In this document: positions 52,436 through 61,997 of the stretch, piece by piece
Numbering within the stretch: the first letter of the stretch is position 1
Layout: each line of letters begins with the position of its first letter
Assembly (NCBI RefSeq): GCF_000719265.1
Contig: NZ_JOFL01000027.1
Location: 1-64,000, forward strand
Direction: 5' to 3'
Length of the DNA: 64,000 nt
Source: Streptomyces roseoverticillatus
Lineage (GTDB): Bacteria > Actinomycetota > Actinomycetes > Streptomycetales > Streptomycetaceae
Position numbers and translations under genes: made by a program
Notes under the pieces: generated by a model
Seen by the model: only the letters and a program-made list of their open reading frames with translations
The model's database searches: none
What the model was told of the DNA's origin: nothing

Positions 52436-53755
52436 ATGCACACGCAGTCCGACGACCCGTCAGGTTCGCCAGGTTCGCACGGGAAACACCCGGCGCCCGA
52501 CCCGTGGCGGGGGCGCTACGCCGCCCGTACGAGCGGGATGATCGCCTCCGAGGTGCGGGCCCTGTTCGCGGTCGCCGCCCGGCCCGAGGTGGTGTCGCTG
52601 GCCGGCGGGATGCCGAACGTCTCGGCGCTGCCGCTGGAGGCCGTCAGCGCCGTGACGGCCGACCTCGTGCTGCGGCAGGGGGCGGTCGCGCTCCAGTACG
52701 GGTCCGCGCAGGGCGTCGCGTCGTTACGGGAGAGCATCTGCGACGTCATGGCCCTGGAGGGCATCACCGCCCGCCCGGACGACGTCGTGGTCACCAGCGG
52801 CTCGCAGCAGGCCCTGGACCTGGTCGCCAGGGTCTTCCTCGACCCGGGCGACACGGTGGTCACCGAAGCGCCCACCTATGTGACGGCCATCAACACCTTC
52901 GCCGCGTACCAGGCCCGCATCGCGCACGTGCCGATGGACGGCGACGGCGTCGTCCCCGAGGCGCTGGCCGCCGTCTTCGCCCGGCTGCGCGCCGAAGGCC
53001 GCACCCCCAAGTTCTTCTACACGGTGCCCACCTTCCAGAACCCGGCCGGCGTGACGCTGCCGGCCGCGCGGCGGCCGCACGTCCTCGACGTCTGCCGGCG
53101 CGCCGGGGTGCTGGTCCTGGAGGACAACCCGTACGGGTTGCTGCGCTACGACGGCGAGCCGGTGCGCGCGCTGCGGGCCGACGCGGCCTGCGGTCACGAC
53201 GTGGTCTACCTGGGCTCGTTCTCCAAGACCTTCGCCGCCGGGCTGCGCGTCGGCTGGGCCCTCGCCCCCGCGGCCGTGCGCGACAAGCTGGTGCTCGCGG
53301 CCGAGTCGGCGATCCTGTCCCAGTCGCCGTTCACCCAGCTCGCCGTCGACCGCTACCTGCGCACCCAGCCGTGGCCGGAACAGCTCAAGGCCTTCCGGGA
53401 GATGTACCGCGAACGGCGCGACGCGATGCTGGAGGCCCTCACCGCGTACATGCCCCCGGGCGTGACCTGGACGACCCCGGCCGGCGGGTTCTTCGTGTGG
53501 GCCACGCTGCCGGGCGCGCTGGACGCCAAGGCCATGCTGCCGCGGGCCCTCGCCGCGCGCGTCGCCTACGTGCCCGGCACCGGGTTCTTCGCCGACGGCG
53601 GCGGGCGGTCCCACATGCGCCTGTCGTTCTGCTACCCGCCGCCGGAGCGCATCCGCGAGGGCGTCCGGCGCCTCGGCGAAGTCGTCGCGGAGGCGACCAG
53701 GCTGCGCGACGCCTTCGGCGCGGCGGCCACCGCCGGGCGGTCAGCAGGTCCGTGA
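52436..53755 (+). CDS. PLP-dependent class I/II aminotransferase
   Basis: 439 residues. A fold type I aminotransferase with SLAGGMPN, QYGSAQG, TSGSQQALDLV, the FQNPAG contact and the PLP lysine in GSFSKTFAAGLRVGW. It resembles LysN/ARO8-like enzymes that act on 2-aminoadipate, aromatic or branched amino acids. There is no N-terminal GntR domain, so it is not a MocR regulator. It is monocistronic; the exact substrate is not clear. Confidence 0.87.
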   Translation: MHTQSDDPSGSPGSHGKHPAPDPWRGRYAARTSGMIASEVRALFAVAARPEVVSLAGGMPNVSALPLEAVSAVTADLVLRQGAVALQYGSAQGVASLRESICDVMALEGITARPDDVVVTSGSQQALDLVARVFLDPGDTVVTEAPTYVTAINTFAAYQARIAHVPMDGDGVVPEALAAVFARLRAEGRTPKFFYTVPTFQNPAGVTLPAARRPHVLDVCRRAGVLVLEDNPYGLLRYDGEPVRALRADAACGHDVVYLGSFSKTFAAGLRVGWALAPAAVRDKLVLAAESAILSQSPFTQLAVDRYLRTQPWPEQLKAFREMYRERRDAMLEALTAYMPPGVTWTTPAGGFFVWATLPGALDAKAMLPRALAARVAYVPGTGFFADGGGRSHMRLSFCYPPPERIREGVRRLGEVVAEATRLRDAFGAAATAGRSAGP

Positions 53756-53773
53756 CCGGCGGCCGGCTGTCGG

Positions 53774-53808
53774 CAGTCGGCAGTCGGCAGTCGGCAGTCG
53801 GCAGTCGG
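53774..53808. repeat. 7-bp tandem repeat, five copies
   Basis: CAGTCGG is repeated five times without change, starting 19 bases after the aminotransferase stop. A second short duplication (TCAAGGTGACGGGC, twice) lies nearby at about 53881-53911. These mark a region of recent slippage. Confidence 0.9.
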
Positions 53809-53999
53809 CTGCGGGAACGGTCATCTCCTCGGCCTCGTCTGCGGCGGCGGGCCCTTCTCCGCTGCCCTGTCCCGGAAGAGTTCAAGGTGACGGGCTCAAG
53901 GTGACGGGCTCAAGGAAGGGCTCACCAGCTCGCCGCGGACCAGCGCGGCCGGCATCCGCTCGGCGGTGTCCTCGGTGAGCGTGATGCCGACGCCGGGGT

Positions 54000-54266
54000 G
54001 AGGTCACCGTCGCGCCCGGCCTGGACCGGCAGGTGCCCGAGGACCGCCTGCGGGGGCTCCTGGACAGCGTGACGTACAAGGGCGCACGGTTCTTCGGCGC
54101 CGACCTGACCGGCCTTCAGCTGCGGGCCGACGAGCTCAACTGGCCCTTCAGCACCGGTGCGACCCTGACCGGCCCGGTGCAGGACCTGCTCCTGTTCGCG
54201 TTCGGTCGCAGGCTGCCGGAAGGCCGGCTCAAGGGCGCGGTGCCGCGGGCCGATGCTGCGGGCTGA
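54000..54266 (+). pseudogene. 3' remnant of a maleylpyruvate isomerase-like mycothiol-dependent enzyme
   Basis: A plus-strand frame encodes about 85 residues that look like the C-terminus of mycothiol-dependent maleylpyruvate isomerase-family proteins (LQLRADELNWPF, LTGPVQDLLLFAFGRR). The N-terminal DinB-like half is missing. Immediately upstream (about 53915-53998) a minus-strand fragment of another protein end is visible, so both are remnants joined by deletion. Confidence 0.5.
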
Positions 54267-54338
54267 GCCCGCCGGCCGTGCGGCGGCGTCAGCCCAGGCG
54301 GATGGGCGGCATCATCTCCCTGGCGCGGCGCCGCGCCC

Positions 54339-54815
54339 TCAGGCCACGGACGCGGCCCGGCGCCGTACCAGGAAGTCCTGCACGGTGAGGGTCACTGCCA
54401 GGTACAGGTAGACGGTCGAGGCCCCGAGCAGACCGGTCCGCGTGGTGTGATCGATCCACTTGTCGAGGCCGATGTGCACCGCGAGGGAGACGAGCCAAAG
54501 GGCCGTGGTGGCCGGCGCCCCCTTGCGCAGCATCTGTCCCCCGGGCGCCCGCCACACCGTGACCGTGCGGGCCCGCACCACGCCGAACCCGGCCGCGACG
54601 AGGAAGCACGCGGCCACGAGGGCGATGGTGGCGGCGCCCAGCGCGTGCTCCTTCACCACGGAGGCCACCCCGAAGGCGAACGCGAGCACCCCCATCACAC
54701 CGAGGAATCCGAGCAGCGCCACACCGCCCTTGCCGTGCACGGGCCGGGTGCGCAGTTGTCTGCGTATCACCAGAGCGACGATCACGATCCCGATGACGAT
54801 GCTGGCGTTGTTCAC
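54339..54815 (-). CDS. four-helix membrane protein (DUF1453-like)
   Basis: 158 residues from a GTG with GGGGGA upstream. There are about four to five membrane segments and short loops. The general arrangement resembles DUF1453/CcdC-type membrane proteins, though the match is by impression. An array of three 19-bp-spaced repeats lies 47 bp upstream and probably controls it. The frame is open to 54866, inside that array. Confidence 0.65.
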   Translation of the reverse strand: MNNASIVIGIVIVALVIRRQLRTRPVHGKGGVALLGFLGVMGVLAFAFGVASVVKEHALGAATIALVAACFLVAAGFGVVRARTVTVWRAPGGQMLRKGAPATTALWLVSLAVHIGLDKWIDHTTRTGLLGASTVYLYLAVTLTVQDFLVRRRAASVA

Positions 54816-54861
54816 GGCCGGATCCCCCTTGTCCCGCCGTCTCGTGACGGCCGGCGTGCTG

Positions 54862-54913
54862 TGCATACGTAGAAGTATTCTGCGTACGTAGAAGCGCTGT
54901 GCGTACGTAGACG
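54862..54913. promoter_or_regulatory. three direct repeats at exact 19-bp spacing
   Basis: TGCATACGTAGAAG, TGCGTACGTAGAAG and TGCGTACGTAGACG begin at 54862, 54881 and 54900. The constant 19-bp spacing, close to two helical turns, and the position upstream of the membrane protein gene suggest an operator array for a repressor. No regulator gene lies next to it now. Confidence 0.65.
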
Positions 54914-54923
54914 TATCAGAACA

Positions 54924-55400
54924 TCACGAGGCGCGTGCCTCCGAATCAGTGAACCCCGAACGGGCGGGCCGGCGGGGGAGCATGGTGGCGATCGCCACGG
55001 ACAGGGCCGCACAGACCACCGCGCTCGCCCACACGACCGCCGGCCCAGGGCGTCCGCCAGTGCCCCCGCCGCCATGGCCCCCAGAGCGAGCCCGCCGCCC
55101 GTCACGATGCCCACGGCGGCGAACACCCGCGTGCGCGCCGCGCCGTCGAAGGCCGCAGCCAGCAGGGAACTGCCGCCGGTCAGCAGGGCGGCAGCCGCGC
55201 CGGCCCCGGCCGCGCCGCGCGCCACGTCCAGCAGCACGACGCCGTCCGCCACCAGGGCGCTCACCCGCGACGCCGCCGCGAACAGCACGCCGCCCGCGGC
55301 GAACACGCGGCGTCGGCCGAAGCGGTCGGCCGGCTCCGGCACGCCGAGCAGCGCGGCCAGCCGCTCCCCGGCCCCCGTGCCCGGCGCCGGGGTGTGCAGC
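54924..55400 (-). pseudogene. truncated, frameshifted MFS transporter
   Basis: The reverse strand encodes part of a major facilitator: ADRFGRRRVFAAGG, a following membrane segment and LADALG. At about 55041-55046 one C seems lost, after which the protein continues in another frame (GPAVVWASAVVCAALSVAI) to a stop at 54924. The first helix and the whole second half are missing. It is inactive unless the frameshift is a sequence error. Confidence 0.65.
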
Positions 55401-56265
55401 AGCAGAGGTCCCGGCCGGCCGCGGCGCCTGACGGGCGCGGCATTCCGCGGTCACGAACTTCCGCCATATGACGGCCAGTCTGCCGACTGCACTCGAAAAC
55501 AGGCACCTGACCAGCAGTGACAGCGAACTACTACCGGAGTAAATATCGCCGGTCGTTGAAGGCGAAGAAGGCGGCGGTGAGTAAATTGTCCGCGATGCCC
55601 AGGACACATTCAGCCAGTGCACCGGCCGCGGCCGGACGGACTTCCGATGCGTTCACCGGGCCCCGCACGCCCGGCCGGAATCCCCCGCCACCGGGATGCT
55701 CTCGACGAAATCAGACGGCGGCGGACAGACGGCACATCGAGGGCCGGTAGGCAGCACCACCTCGGATAGCAAACCGCGTAAAGAACGTTTCAAGAAACCC
55801 AAAGGTAGTTGCGGGGTACACGGGCATCTTGCTTTAGTGATCACCGAGGCTGGCCACACGGGGCCGGCTCATACGATCCGCGCACTTCAACAGTCGTGAC
55901 AGTCGGGGGAAGACTGCCGTGAGCATGCCTGAAGATTTAGACCGGAGTCTCAGCGGGACTCCGTCTTCGCCGAGTCAGTATCCATGCCGGCAGACGTCAA
56001 TGCGGCCATGGCGACGCCCGCCTTGCTTCCCGGCTTCAACGCCGGCCTAAATATTACGGCACAACGATTTCACGCTGCCGTCCGCTGACTTTCCCTTCGC
56101 GAACTGCCCTGTCTCAGCACGGTCACATCGTGCTGCCCGCCTGCCGAGCATCTTCATCGCCGCCGAGGCCGATTTCAGTGATCGGCCGTAACGGCCTCTC
56201 CCCTGTTCCGGGCCTACTTGCCGCGCGCATCGCGTTGTCAATAGGTGACCAACAAGCAGAGAGTC
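55401..56265. other. 865-bp region without recognisable genes
   Basis: GC is visibly lower than in the flanking genes on the left. No open frame has a ribosome site with a family-like product. It should contain the promoter of the six-gene operon beginning at 56266. I found no clear operator repeats or att site. Confidence 0.5.
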
Positions 56266-57303
56266 ATGCCAATGAACCAGAGGCGCACACCACTCCCGCA
56301 GCCGCACCAGCACACGATCATGGACTGCACGGTACGTGACGGTGCTTACTCCGTTAATTTCCAGTTCGATATGAAGACGATCGAGACCCTGCTCGCCGAG
56401 ATCAGTTCGGCGGGTGTGGAATGGATTGAAGTCGGCCATGGCCTGGGCATCAGGGGCAACACGATCGCCGAATCAAACATCACCGATCTGGAGTGGTGCG
56501 GGATCGCTTCGCGGCTCCTGCCCGAGAACGTCAACTGGGGCATGTTCGCGGTGGCGGACTACACGTCCCCCGCGGATCTGGAACCGCTGGCCGACGCCGG
56601 GATGAAGTACACCCGCATCGGGTCCGACATGACGTCGTACGAGAATGTGTACGACCATGTCGCCCGTGCCAAAGATCTCGGTCTGACGGTTTTCGTCAAC
56701 CTGATGAAGTCCCATGTCTACGACACCGAAAAGGCCGTAGAGATCGCCACCCGGATCGAGAACTCCTGCGATCTCGATGGCCTGTACTTCGTCGATTCAG
56801 TGGGACAGTTCCTCCCCGAGCGCACGGCACAGCTCTTCAGCGAGGCGGCACGTCAGCTGAAGACGCCGCTGGGTTTCCACGGGCACAACAACCTGGGTCT
56901 GGCCAACGCGAACTCCCTGGCCGCGATGGATAACGGCGCCTCGATCGTGGACTGCACGCTGGCGGGGCTCGGCCGGGATGCCGGCAACGCCGTGCTCGAG
57001 CACATGGCCGGGGTGCTGGAGCTGCAGGAAGGCAAGCGCATCTACAACACGGATGCACTCGCCCACACCAGCGAGCACTGCGTCTCCCGCCTGGAGACGC
57101 TCAAGGCCGACCGCGAGCTGCAGGTTCTCGGCGCACTGTACGGGCTGCACTCCAAGAACTTCCCCGCCATCACCGCCGCGGCCGAAAAGTACTCGCTCAG
57201 CCCCGTGCAGCTGATGGAAGCGGTGAAGCCGACGGCCTATCAGAAGGACCTGTCGAGCGCTGACATCGAAGCCATTGCGAAGTCCTTCCTCGAGACGGAG
57301 TAA
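56266..57303 (+). CDS. DRE-TIM metallolyase (HMGL/DmpG-like aldolase)
   Basis: 345 residues from the ATG at 56266; GTG 56245 and ATG 56272 are alternatives. The barrel opens with MDCTVRDGAYSVNFQF and has an FHGHNNLGLANAN metal-binding segment and DCTLAGLGRDAGNA. This places it with 4-hydroxy-2-oxovalerate aldolase and HMG-CoA lyase-type enzymes, which make or break carbon bonds next to a keto group with a divalent metal. First gene of the lower-GC operon; its substrate is unknown. Confidence 0.85.
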   Translation: MPMNQRRTPLPQPHQHTIMDCTVRDGAYSVNFQFDMKTIETLLAEISSAGVEWIEVGHGLGIRGNTIAESNITDLEWCGIASRLLPENVNWGMFAVADYTSPADLEPLADAGMKYTRIGSDMTSYENVYDHVARAKDLGLTVFVNLMKSHVYDTEKAVEIATRIENSCDLDGLYFVDSVGQFLPERTAQLFSEAARQLKTPLGFHGHNNLGLANANSLAAMDNGASIVDCTLAGLGRDAGNAVLEHMAGVLELQEGKRIYNTDALAHTSEHCVSRLETLKADRELQVLGALYGLHSKNFPAITAAAEKYSLSPVQLMEAVKPTAYQKDLSSADIEAIAKSFLETE

Positions 57304-57307
57304 TCAA

Positions 57308-58180
57308 GTGAACGTGAAGGTCTACCCGTACGTCGTTGATCAGCAGCAGGACGTCGTCCTTGAGGATCACGACGGCTACAAGGCCTCTGTCCGCCGACTG
57401 GCGAGCACGCTGAACGAGCCGTTGCCGATCGACCTCGCCCAGCTCATCTCGACGGAGAAGATGCCCCTCCTGGTCGGCAAGTTCCGCGAGCACCGCGCCG
57501 CCGGCCATGACGGCATGGACCTCGGACAGGTCTCCCTCGGGGACTCCCTGATGCTGTCGTCCATACCTCAGATCTGGGGCGCGGGGCTCAACTTCCTGGC
57601 TCACGCGAAGGACCTGGAAGCCACCCAGGACGATTTTCCGGGCTCATACAACCGCCCTTACACCTGTGTGATCGCCAATGGCGACGCCATCAAGATTCCG
57701 CGGCAGTCCTCCCGCGTCACCGCCGAGGCGGAGCTGGGAGTCGTGCTGGGGAAGACCTGCAAGAACGTATCCGCCGAGGACGCGTTCGACTACATTCTCG
57801 GGTTTACCACCAGCCTCGACATGACGGATGAGGGCGCCCTCCGGCAGAACCTCCGGTACATCGCGTGGAGCAAGGGCTTCGACACCTTCGCGAGCATCGG
57901 CCCGTCCTTGATTCTGCGGGACCAGGAGCAGTTCGAGGACCTCAAGGACATCCGCATCACCACATACCGGAACGACGAGATCGTCGCGAGCAACACCGTC
58001 AGCAACATGAAGTACAGCATCGGCCGGCTGATCGAGTACTTCTCGGCCGGCCGCACGCTCCCGGCCGGCACCGTGATCTCGACCGGAACTCCCGGAGCCG
58101 CGGTGATTTCCCCCGGCGACACCGTTCGCGCAGAGGTCTCCGGCGTAGGCGTACTGGAACACCCCGTCGAAGCAGCCTAA
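57308..58180 (+). CDS. fumarylacetoacetate hydrolase-family protein
   Basis: 290 residues from a GTG with GGAG upstream, four bases after the aldolase stop. FAH-fold features are present: AEAELGVVLGKTCKNV, the LGFTTSLDMT segment and the C-terminal GTVISTGTPG and SPGDTVRAEVSGVGVLE boxes. FAH-family members hydrate, decarboxylate or hydrolyse keto acids. With an aldolase next to it, it probably acts on a 2-oxo acid intermediate. Confidence 0.87.
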   Translation: MNVKVYPYVVDQQQDVVLEDHDGYKASVRRLASTLNEPLPIDLAQLISTEKMPLLVGKFREHRAAGHDGMDLGQVSLGDSLMLSSIPQIWGAGLNFLAHAKDLEATQDDFPGSYNRPYTCVIANGDAIKIPRQSSRVTAEAELGVVLGKTCKNVSAEDAFDYILGFTTSLDMTDEGALRQNLRYIAWSKGFDTFASIGPSLILRDQEQFEDLKDIRITTYRNDEIVASNTVSNMKYSIGRLIEYFSAGRTLPAGTVISTGTPGAAVISPGDTVRAEVSGVGVLEHPVEAA

Positions 58181-58207
58181 TCGTAGAAAATCGAGTGAGG
58201 ACTGAGA

Positions 58208-59029
58208 ATGGTATTCGAGGCCAAGCACTTCGACACCCTCGCCGAACAGGGTTACTGCGTGATCGAGAACTACCTCGATCCGGAGACCGTGCAGCGCCTG
58301 CGCACGGTGTCGGAGGATATTCTTTCGCGCGGTGACGGCACCATGCCGCCGAGCCTCTTCCTGGAGAGCTCCGAGCTGAAGAACGCTCTCTTCTCCGAGA
58401 AGTTCGACGACATGGTGGCCGAGCTCAGCAACAAGGTCGGCTCGCTGCTGCTGTACCCGAACTTCACCGTCCGGAAGGCCCTGCTCATCGGTTGGCACAT
58501 CGATGACCGCATGTTGTCGAAGCCCGTCAACAAGCCCGGCGATTTCCCCGCGATCCTGATGTTCAACATTTTCCTCCAGGACAATGACACCGTCCACGGC
58601 GGGGGCATGGACATCGTCCAGTCGAGCCCCCTGCGCTCCCGGGAAGAGCGCGAGGAAATCGTCAGCAATCACGAATACACGCCGGAAAACACAATCCCGA
58701 GCAAGGCGGGCGACCTGGTGATCTTCGATTACCGCGCCGTGCACCGCGGGACCCACCCGCAGATCGAGTCCGATGTGGCACGCCTCGCCCTGCAGTGGAC
58801 ACTCTCCGTCGGTAACGCTGTCACCCAGGACTACCTGAAGTATCTGCGCGCCCGGCTGACGAAGAAGCTGCACATCTCGGACTACACCAACCACAAGGCG
58901 AGCAACTTCTTCGCCGACCTCCCCAACGTCACCCGTGAACTGATCGAGGAGTCCTGCGGCAAGCCCGTCTTCTCCGACGGTCTCGGGTACCGCGGTCTGT
59001 CCGACATCGTGGAAGAGGATTCTCACTGA
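58208..59029 (+). CDS. phytanoyl-CoA dioxygenase-like Fe(II)/2-oxoglutarate oxygenase
   Basis: 273 residues. PhyH features include GYCVIENYLDPETV near the start, the iron ligands in WHIDD (HxD) and the distal His in YRAVHRGTHP with a nearby Arg for 2-oxoglutarate. It probably hydroxylates, desaturates or epoxidises the pathway intermediate. Its TGA overlaps the next ATG by one base, giving coupled translation with the ThDP enzyme. Confidence 0.87.
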   Translation: MVFEAKHFDTLAEQGYCVIENYLDPETVQRLRTVSEDILSRGDGTMPPSLFLESSELKNALFSEKFDDMVAELSNKVGSLLLYPNFTVRKALLIGWHIDDRMLSKPVNKPGDFPAILMFNIFLQDNDTVHGGGMDIVQSSPLRSREEREEIVSNHEYTPENTIPSKAGDLVIFDYRAVHRGTHPQIESDVARLALQWTLSVGNAVTQDYLKYLRARLTKKLHISDYTNHKASNFFADLPNVTRELIEESCGKPVFSDGLGYRGLSDIVEEDSH

Positions 59030-60729
59030 TGCCGAACGTAGCACGTGTGATCCTGGATTCCCTCTGGGACGAGGGTGTTTCGACATTCTTCATGGTCCCG
59101 GGGAAGATGATCAACGCATTCATGTCGAACTACCGCGATGCCGACCGCGACGGCAATCCCCGGATTGCACCCGTGATCGCCGCCAACGAAGGCGGTGCGA
59201 CGGCCATGGCCGACGGTTACGCCCGAGCCGCGGAGCGGCCCGGCGTGGTGATGGCGCTGGACGGCCCGGGTGTGGCCAACAGCGTCGGGATACTGATCAA
59301 TGCGAGTGCGGACCGATCGCCCGTCATCCTGCTGTCGGGACACATCCCCAGGGGTTTCGACGCCCATGACGCGCTGCAGGACGTGACGCCGACGGGTATC
59401 GATATGGCGGCAGTGCTGGAACCGGTAACGAGCTCGTCACTGCAGGTGCGAAGCGATGAGCACCCGATCCGGTACTGGAACCGCACTCTGAAGAAGCTCG
59501 TCGAATGCCCGACGCGCCCTGTGTACCTGTCCTACGCCGCGGATGTGCTGGCCGCGGACAGCAGTGAATCCGCTGTCAGCACACGCTCGTTGTCGACCTC
59601 GCGCACGATGTGCGACGAGCAGGACCTCGACCGCGTGCTCGCTACGATCAACGCGTCGGCGAGTGTCTCCGTACTGGTGGGCTCGCATGCCAACAAGCGG
59701 GATGTGCGGACCCTGCTGACCCGGCTGTCCGAATCCCACGACATCCTTGTCGGCTCCACTGTGGACGCCAAGGGAGCCTTCACCGAGAGCCACCCGAACA
59801 GTGTCGGCGTGTTCGGGTACTCGGCCAACCTGCGGGCGACCGAACTCTTCACGCAGCAGACCCCCGAAACAGTGCTGCTCCTGGGTTGCCGTCCCACGCA
59901 GTTCAACACCAGCGCCTACGACGCCCGTCTCTCCAGTGCACAGAACGTCATTGAGGTGACTTCTTCGGTCGAGGACATCGGCAACTTCGCTCCGGGCTCC
60001 CGGACGCTGCTGTGCGACGAGCTGCTGTTCCTGGAACGGTGGGAGGCCTCGTTGGCCGACCAGGTGTTCACCGAGAACGCGGCACTGCGGGAACGCGCCG
60101 AGCGCACGCCGCTATGGGAGAGCATTCCCGAGGACACCGACACCATGCATCCCGCGCGTGCGGTGGTGTCCCTGAACAAGTGGCTGAACGACCGCTGGTG
60201 CGTTGCGGACATGGGCAACCACCGGTCCTTCGCCACGCACTACTGGACGACGCACATCGACGCCGGCTTCTACTCCAGCACCAACATGGGTGTGATGGGC
60301 TGGGCCTTCGGTGCCGGTATCGGTGTGTCGTTCGCCCGGGAAGAGCCCGGTCTCGTCATCTCGGGTGACGGCTGCGCCCTGATGAACGGCATAGAGATCC
60401 AGACCGCCGTCCGGTACCGCCGGAACATCATCTTCGCGATCTTCGACAACGCGAGCTACGGCGCAACGCGCATGAACAACAGGCAGAACCTGCCGGAGTT
60501 GAGCGTTCTGCCGGATCACGACTGGGTGAAGTTCGCCGAGTCCGTCGGGGCGGAGGGCTTCCGGGTGACGTCGGTCGACGAGCTGGAAGCCGTGGCGGAG
60601 AAGATCAAGGACAGCGACGGTGTCCATGTCCTGCACGTCATCGTCGACCGCGATGCCGGCACCCCGGCACAGTCGTACCGGGAGAACCTGAAGTCCTTCA
60701 CCCGGTCGAGGACCGGGAGCAATGCATAG
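59029..60729 (+). CDS. thiamine diphosphate-dependent enzyme (acetolactate synthase-like)
   Basis: 566 residues. The N-terminal pyrimidine-binding domain contains the catalytic Glu in AANEGGATAMADGYAR. The C-terminal diphosphate-binding domain has GDGCALMNGIE followed by FDNASYG, the GDG...N metal motif. The middle domain is divergent. Relatives include acetolactate synthase and phosphonopyruvate or sulfopyruvate decarboxylases. No PEP mutase gene is present, so a phosphonate pathway is unlikely. Decarboxylation or carboligation of a 2-oxo acid is inferred. Confidence 0.86.
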   Translation: MPNVARVILDSLWDEGVSTFFMVPGKMINAFMSNYRDADRDGNPRIAPVIAANEGGATAMADGYARAAERPGVVMALDGPGVANSVGILINASADRSPVILLSGHIPRGFDAHDALQDVTPTGIDMAAVLEPVTSSSLQVRSDEHPIRYWNRTLKKLVECPTRPVYLSYAADVLAADSSESAVSTRSLSTSRTMCDEQDLDRVLATINASASVSVLVGSHANKRDVRTLLTRLSESHDILVGSTVDAKGAFTESHPNSVGVFGYSANLRATELFTQQTPETVLLLGCRPTQFNTSAYDARLSSAQNVIEVTSSVEDIGNFAPGSRTLLCDELLFLERWEASLADQVFTENAALRERAERTPLWESIPEDTDTMHPARAVVSLNKWLNDRWCVADMGNHRSFATHYWTTHIDAGFYSSTNMGVMGWAFGAGIGVSFAREEPGLVISGDGCALMNGIEIQTAVRYRRNIIFAIFDNASYGATRMNNRQNLPELSVLPDHDWVKFAESVGAEGFRVTSVDELEAVAEKIKDSDGVHVLHVIVDRDAGTPAQSYRENLKSFTRSRTGSNA

Positions 60730-60791
60730 TACGGCCCGGCCGACACGGATCTGAGATGCACACAGCACAAACAACGAGGTAGGCGGCGGAG

Positions 60792-61997
60792 ATGTCTGGT
60801 GCGAAGTCGAAGTTTACGAGCAACGAAGTGCGCGTACTCTTCTTCGCTTTTTTCAGTGTTGTCATCGGCTTGATGGCAGTAGATTTTTTCAACCCATCTC
60901 TCCCGACCATCCAGAAGGACTTGGATGTCGGCCAGGGCACCATGAAGAACCTCATCGTGTTCTACATGATCGTTCTTGGTCTGGCCCAGTTCTTCTACGG
61001 CAGTTTCTCTGATGCCAAGGGCCGCAAGATAGCCCTGGCGACAGGACTCGGTGTCGCGGCGGTGGGTCTGTTCGTGGGATACACCGCCCACAGCATCGTC
61101 GCGCTGGACATCTCCCGCGTGCTCACTGCGCTGGGCACTGCCTCGTGCACCGTGATATCCCGGGCGCTGATCGTCGACACACTGCAAGAGCCCGGAAAGC
61201 TGCGTAAGGCGTTTTCCTACTTCTCGATGGCAAGTCAGCTGTCGCCGGCCATCGCTCCCCTGATCGGCAGCTTCATCGGTGTCCACTTCGGCTGGCACGT
61301 TCAGTTCCTGCTCTTTGCCGTAGCGGTCGTCGCCGGGCTGATCATGATTGCTTCGCTGATGCCGGAGACCCATCCGGCATCAGCGCGCAATCAGGGGCGG
61401 ACGGGCAAGGTGCAGGCCTATACGACCGTTCTCAAGAACGTCAACTTCACGTCGTACAGCATTGCTTCCGCGCTGATCTTCTCCTTCACCATCGCGTTCT
61501 ACGCGACGGCACCCTTCGCGTTCGATGCCCTGGGCGTCAGCCCGGTGGGCAACAGCCTGTTCTACATCCTGTATGCCGTGTCCATCATCTGCGGCTCGTT
61601 CTGCAACAGCTGGATCAGCTGGTCGCCGACGGACACCTACATCCGAGGCCTCGTGGCATACCTGGTGGTATTCGTGGTCTCGGCATTCTCGGACCTGGAC
61701 AGCAGTCTGGTGAAGATCGGTCTGTTCTCGGTTGCACTGGGCTTCATCTCCGGCATGATCGCTCCGCTGACCCTGACCCTGAGCATGACCACGGTGGAGA
61801 CGGCCCGCGGCGCGGCCAGCGCGGTACAGGGTGCCATCAAGATGTTCTTCACCGGCCTGTTGCTGCTGGTGTTCGACAGCGTCGTCATCACCGGGTTCAC
61901 CGCTATTGTCCTGATATTCATCGGGTTCGCGGTGGCGCTCCTGGCGCTTTACATGTTCACAACCGCCGCCAACCGAAAGGAAAAGGTCAGTGCGTAA
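60792..61997 (+). CDS. MFS exporter (Bcr/CflA-like)
   Basis: 401 residues with twelve membrane segments. The MAVDFFNPSLPTIQKDL opening and YGSFSDAKGRKIAL loop match the Bcr/CflA drug-export group. Codons here include more A/T at third positions than in most of the window. Inside the operon it probably exports the product and may give self-resistance. Its end overlaps the following GTG by eight bases. Confidence 0.88.
   Translation: MSGAKSKFTSNEVRVLFFAFFSVVIGLMAVDFFNPSLPTIQKDLDVGQGTMKNLIVFYMIVLGLAQFFYGSFSDAKGRKIALATGLGVAAVGLFVGYTAHSIVALDISRVLTALGTASCTVISRALIVDTLQEPGKLRKAFSYFSMASQLSPAIAPLIGSFIGVHFGWHVQFLLFAVAVVAGLIMIASLMPETHPASARNQGRTGKVQAYTTVLKNVNFTSYSIASALIFSFTIAFYATAPFAFDALGVSPVGNSLFYILYAVSIICGSFCNSWISWSPTDTYIRGLVAYLVVFVVSAFSDLDSSLVKIGLFSVALGFISGMIAPLTLTLSMTTVETARGAASAVQGAIKMFFTGLLLLVFDSVVITGFTAIVLIFIGFAVALLALYMFTTAANRKEKVSA

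Noticed and set aside
59029..60729. Phosphonopyruvate decarboxylase in a phosphonate cluster
   Set aside because: The ThDP enzyme resembles that group only in general features, and no PEP mutase gene is nearby.
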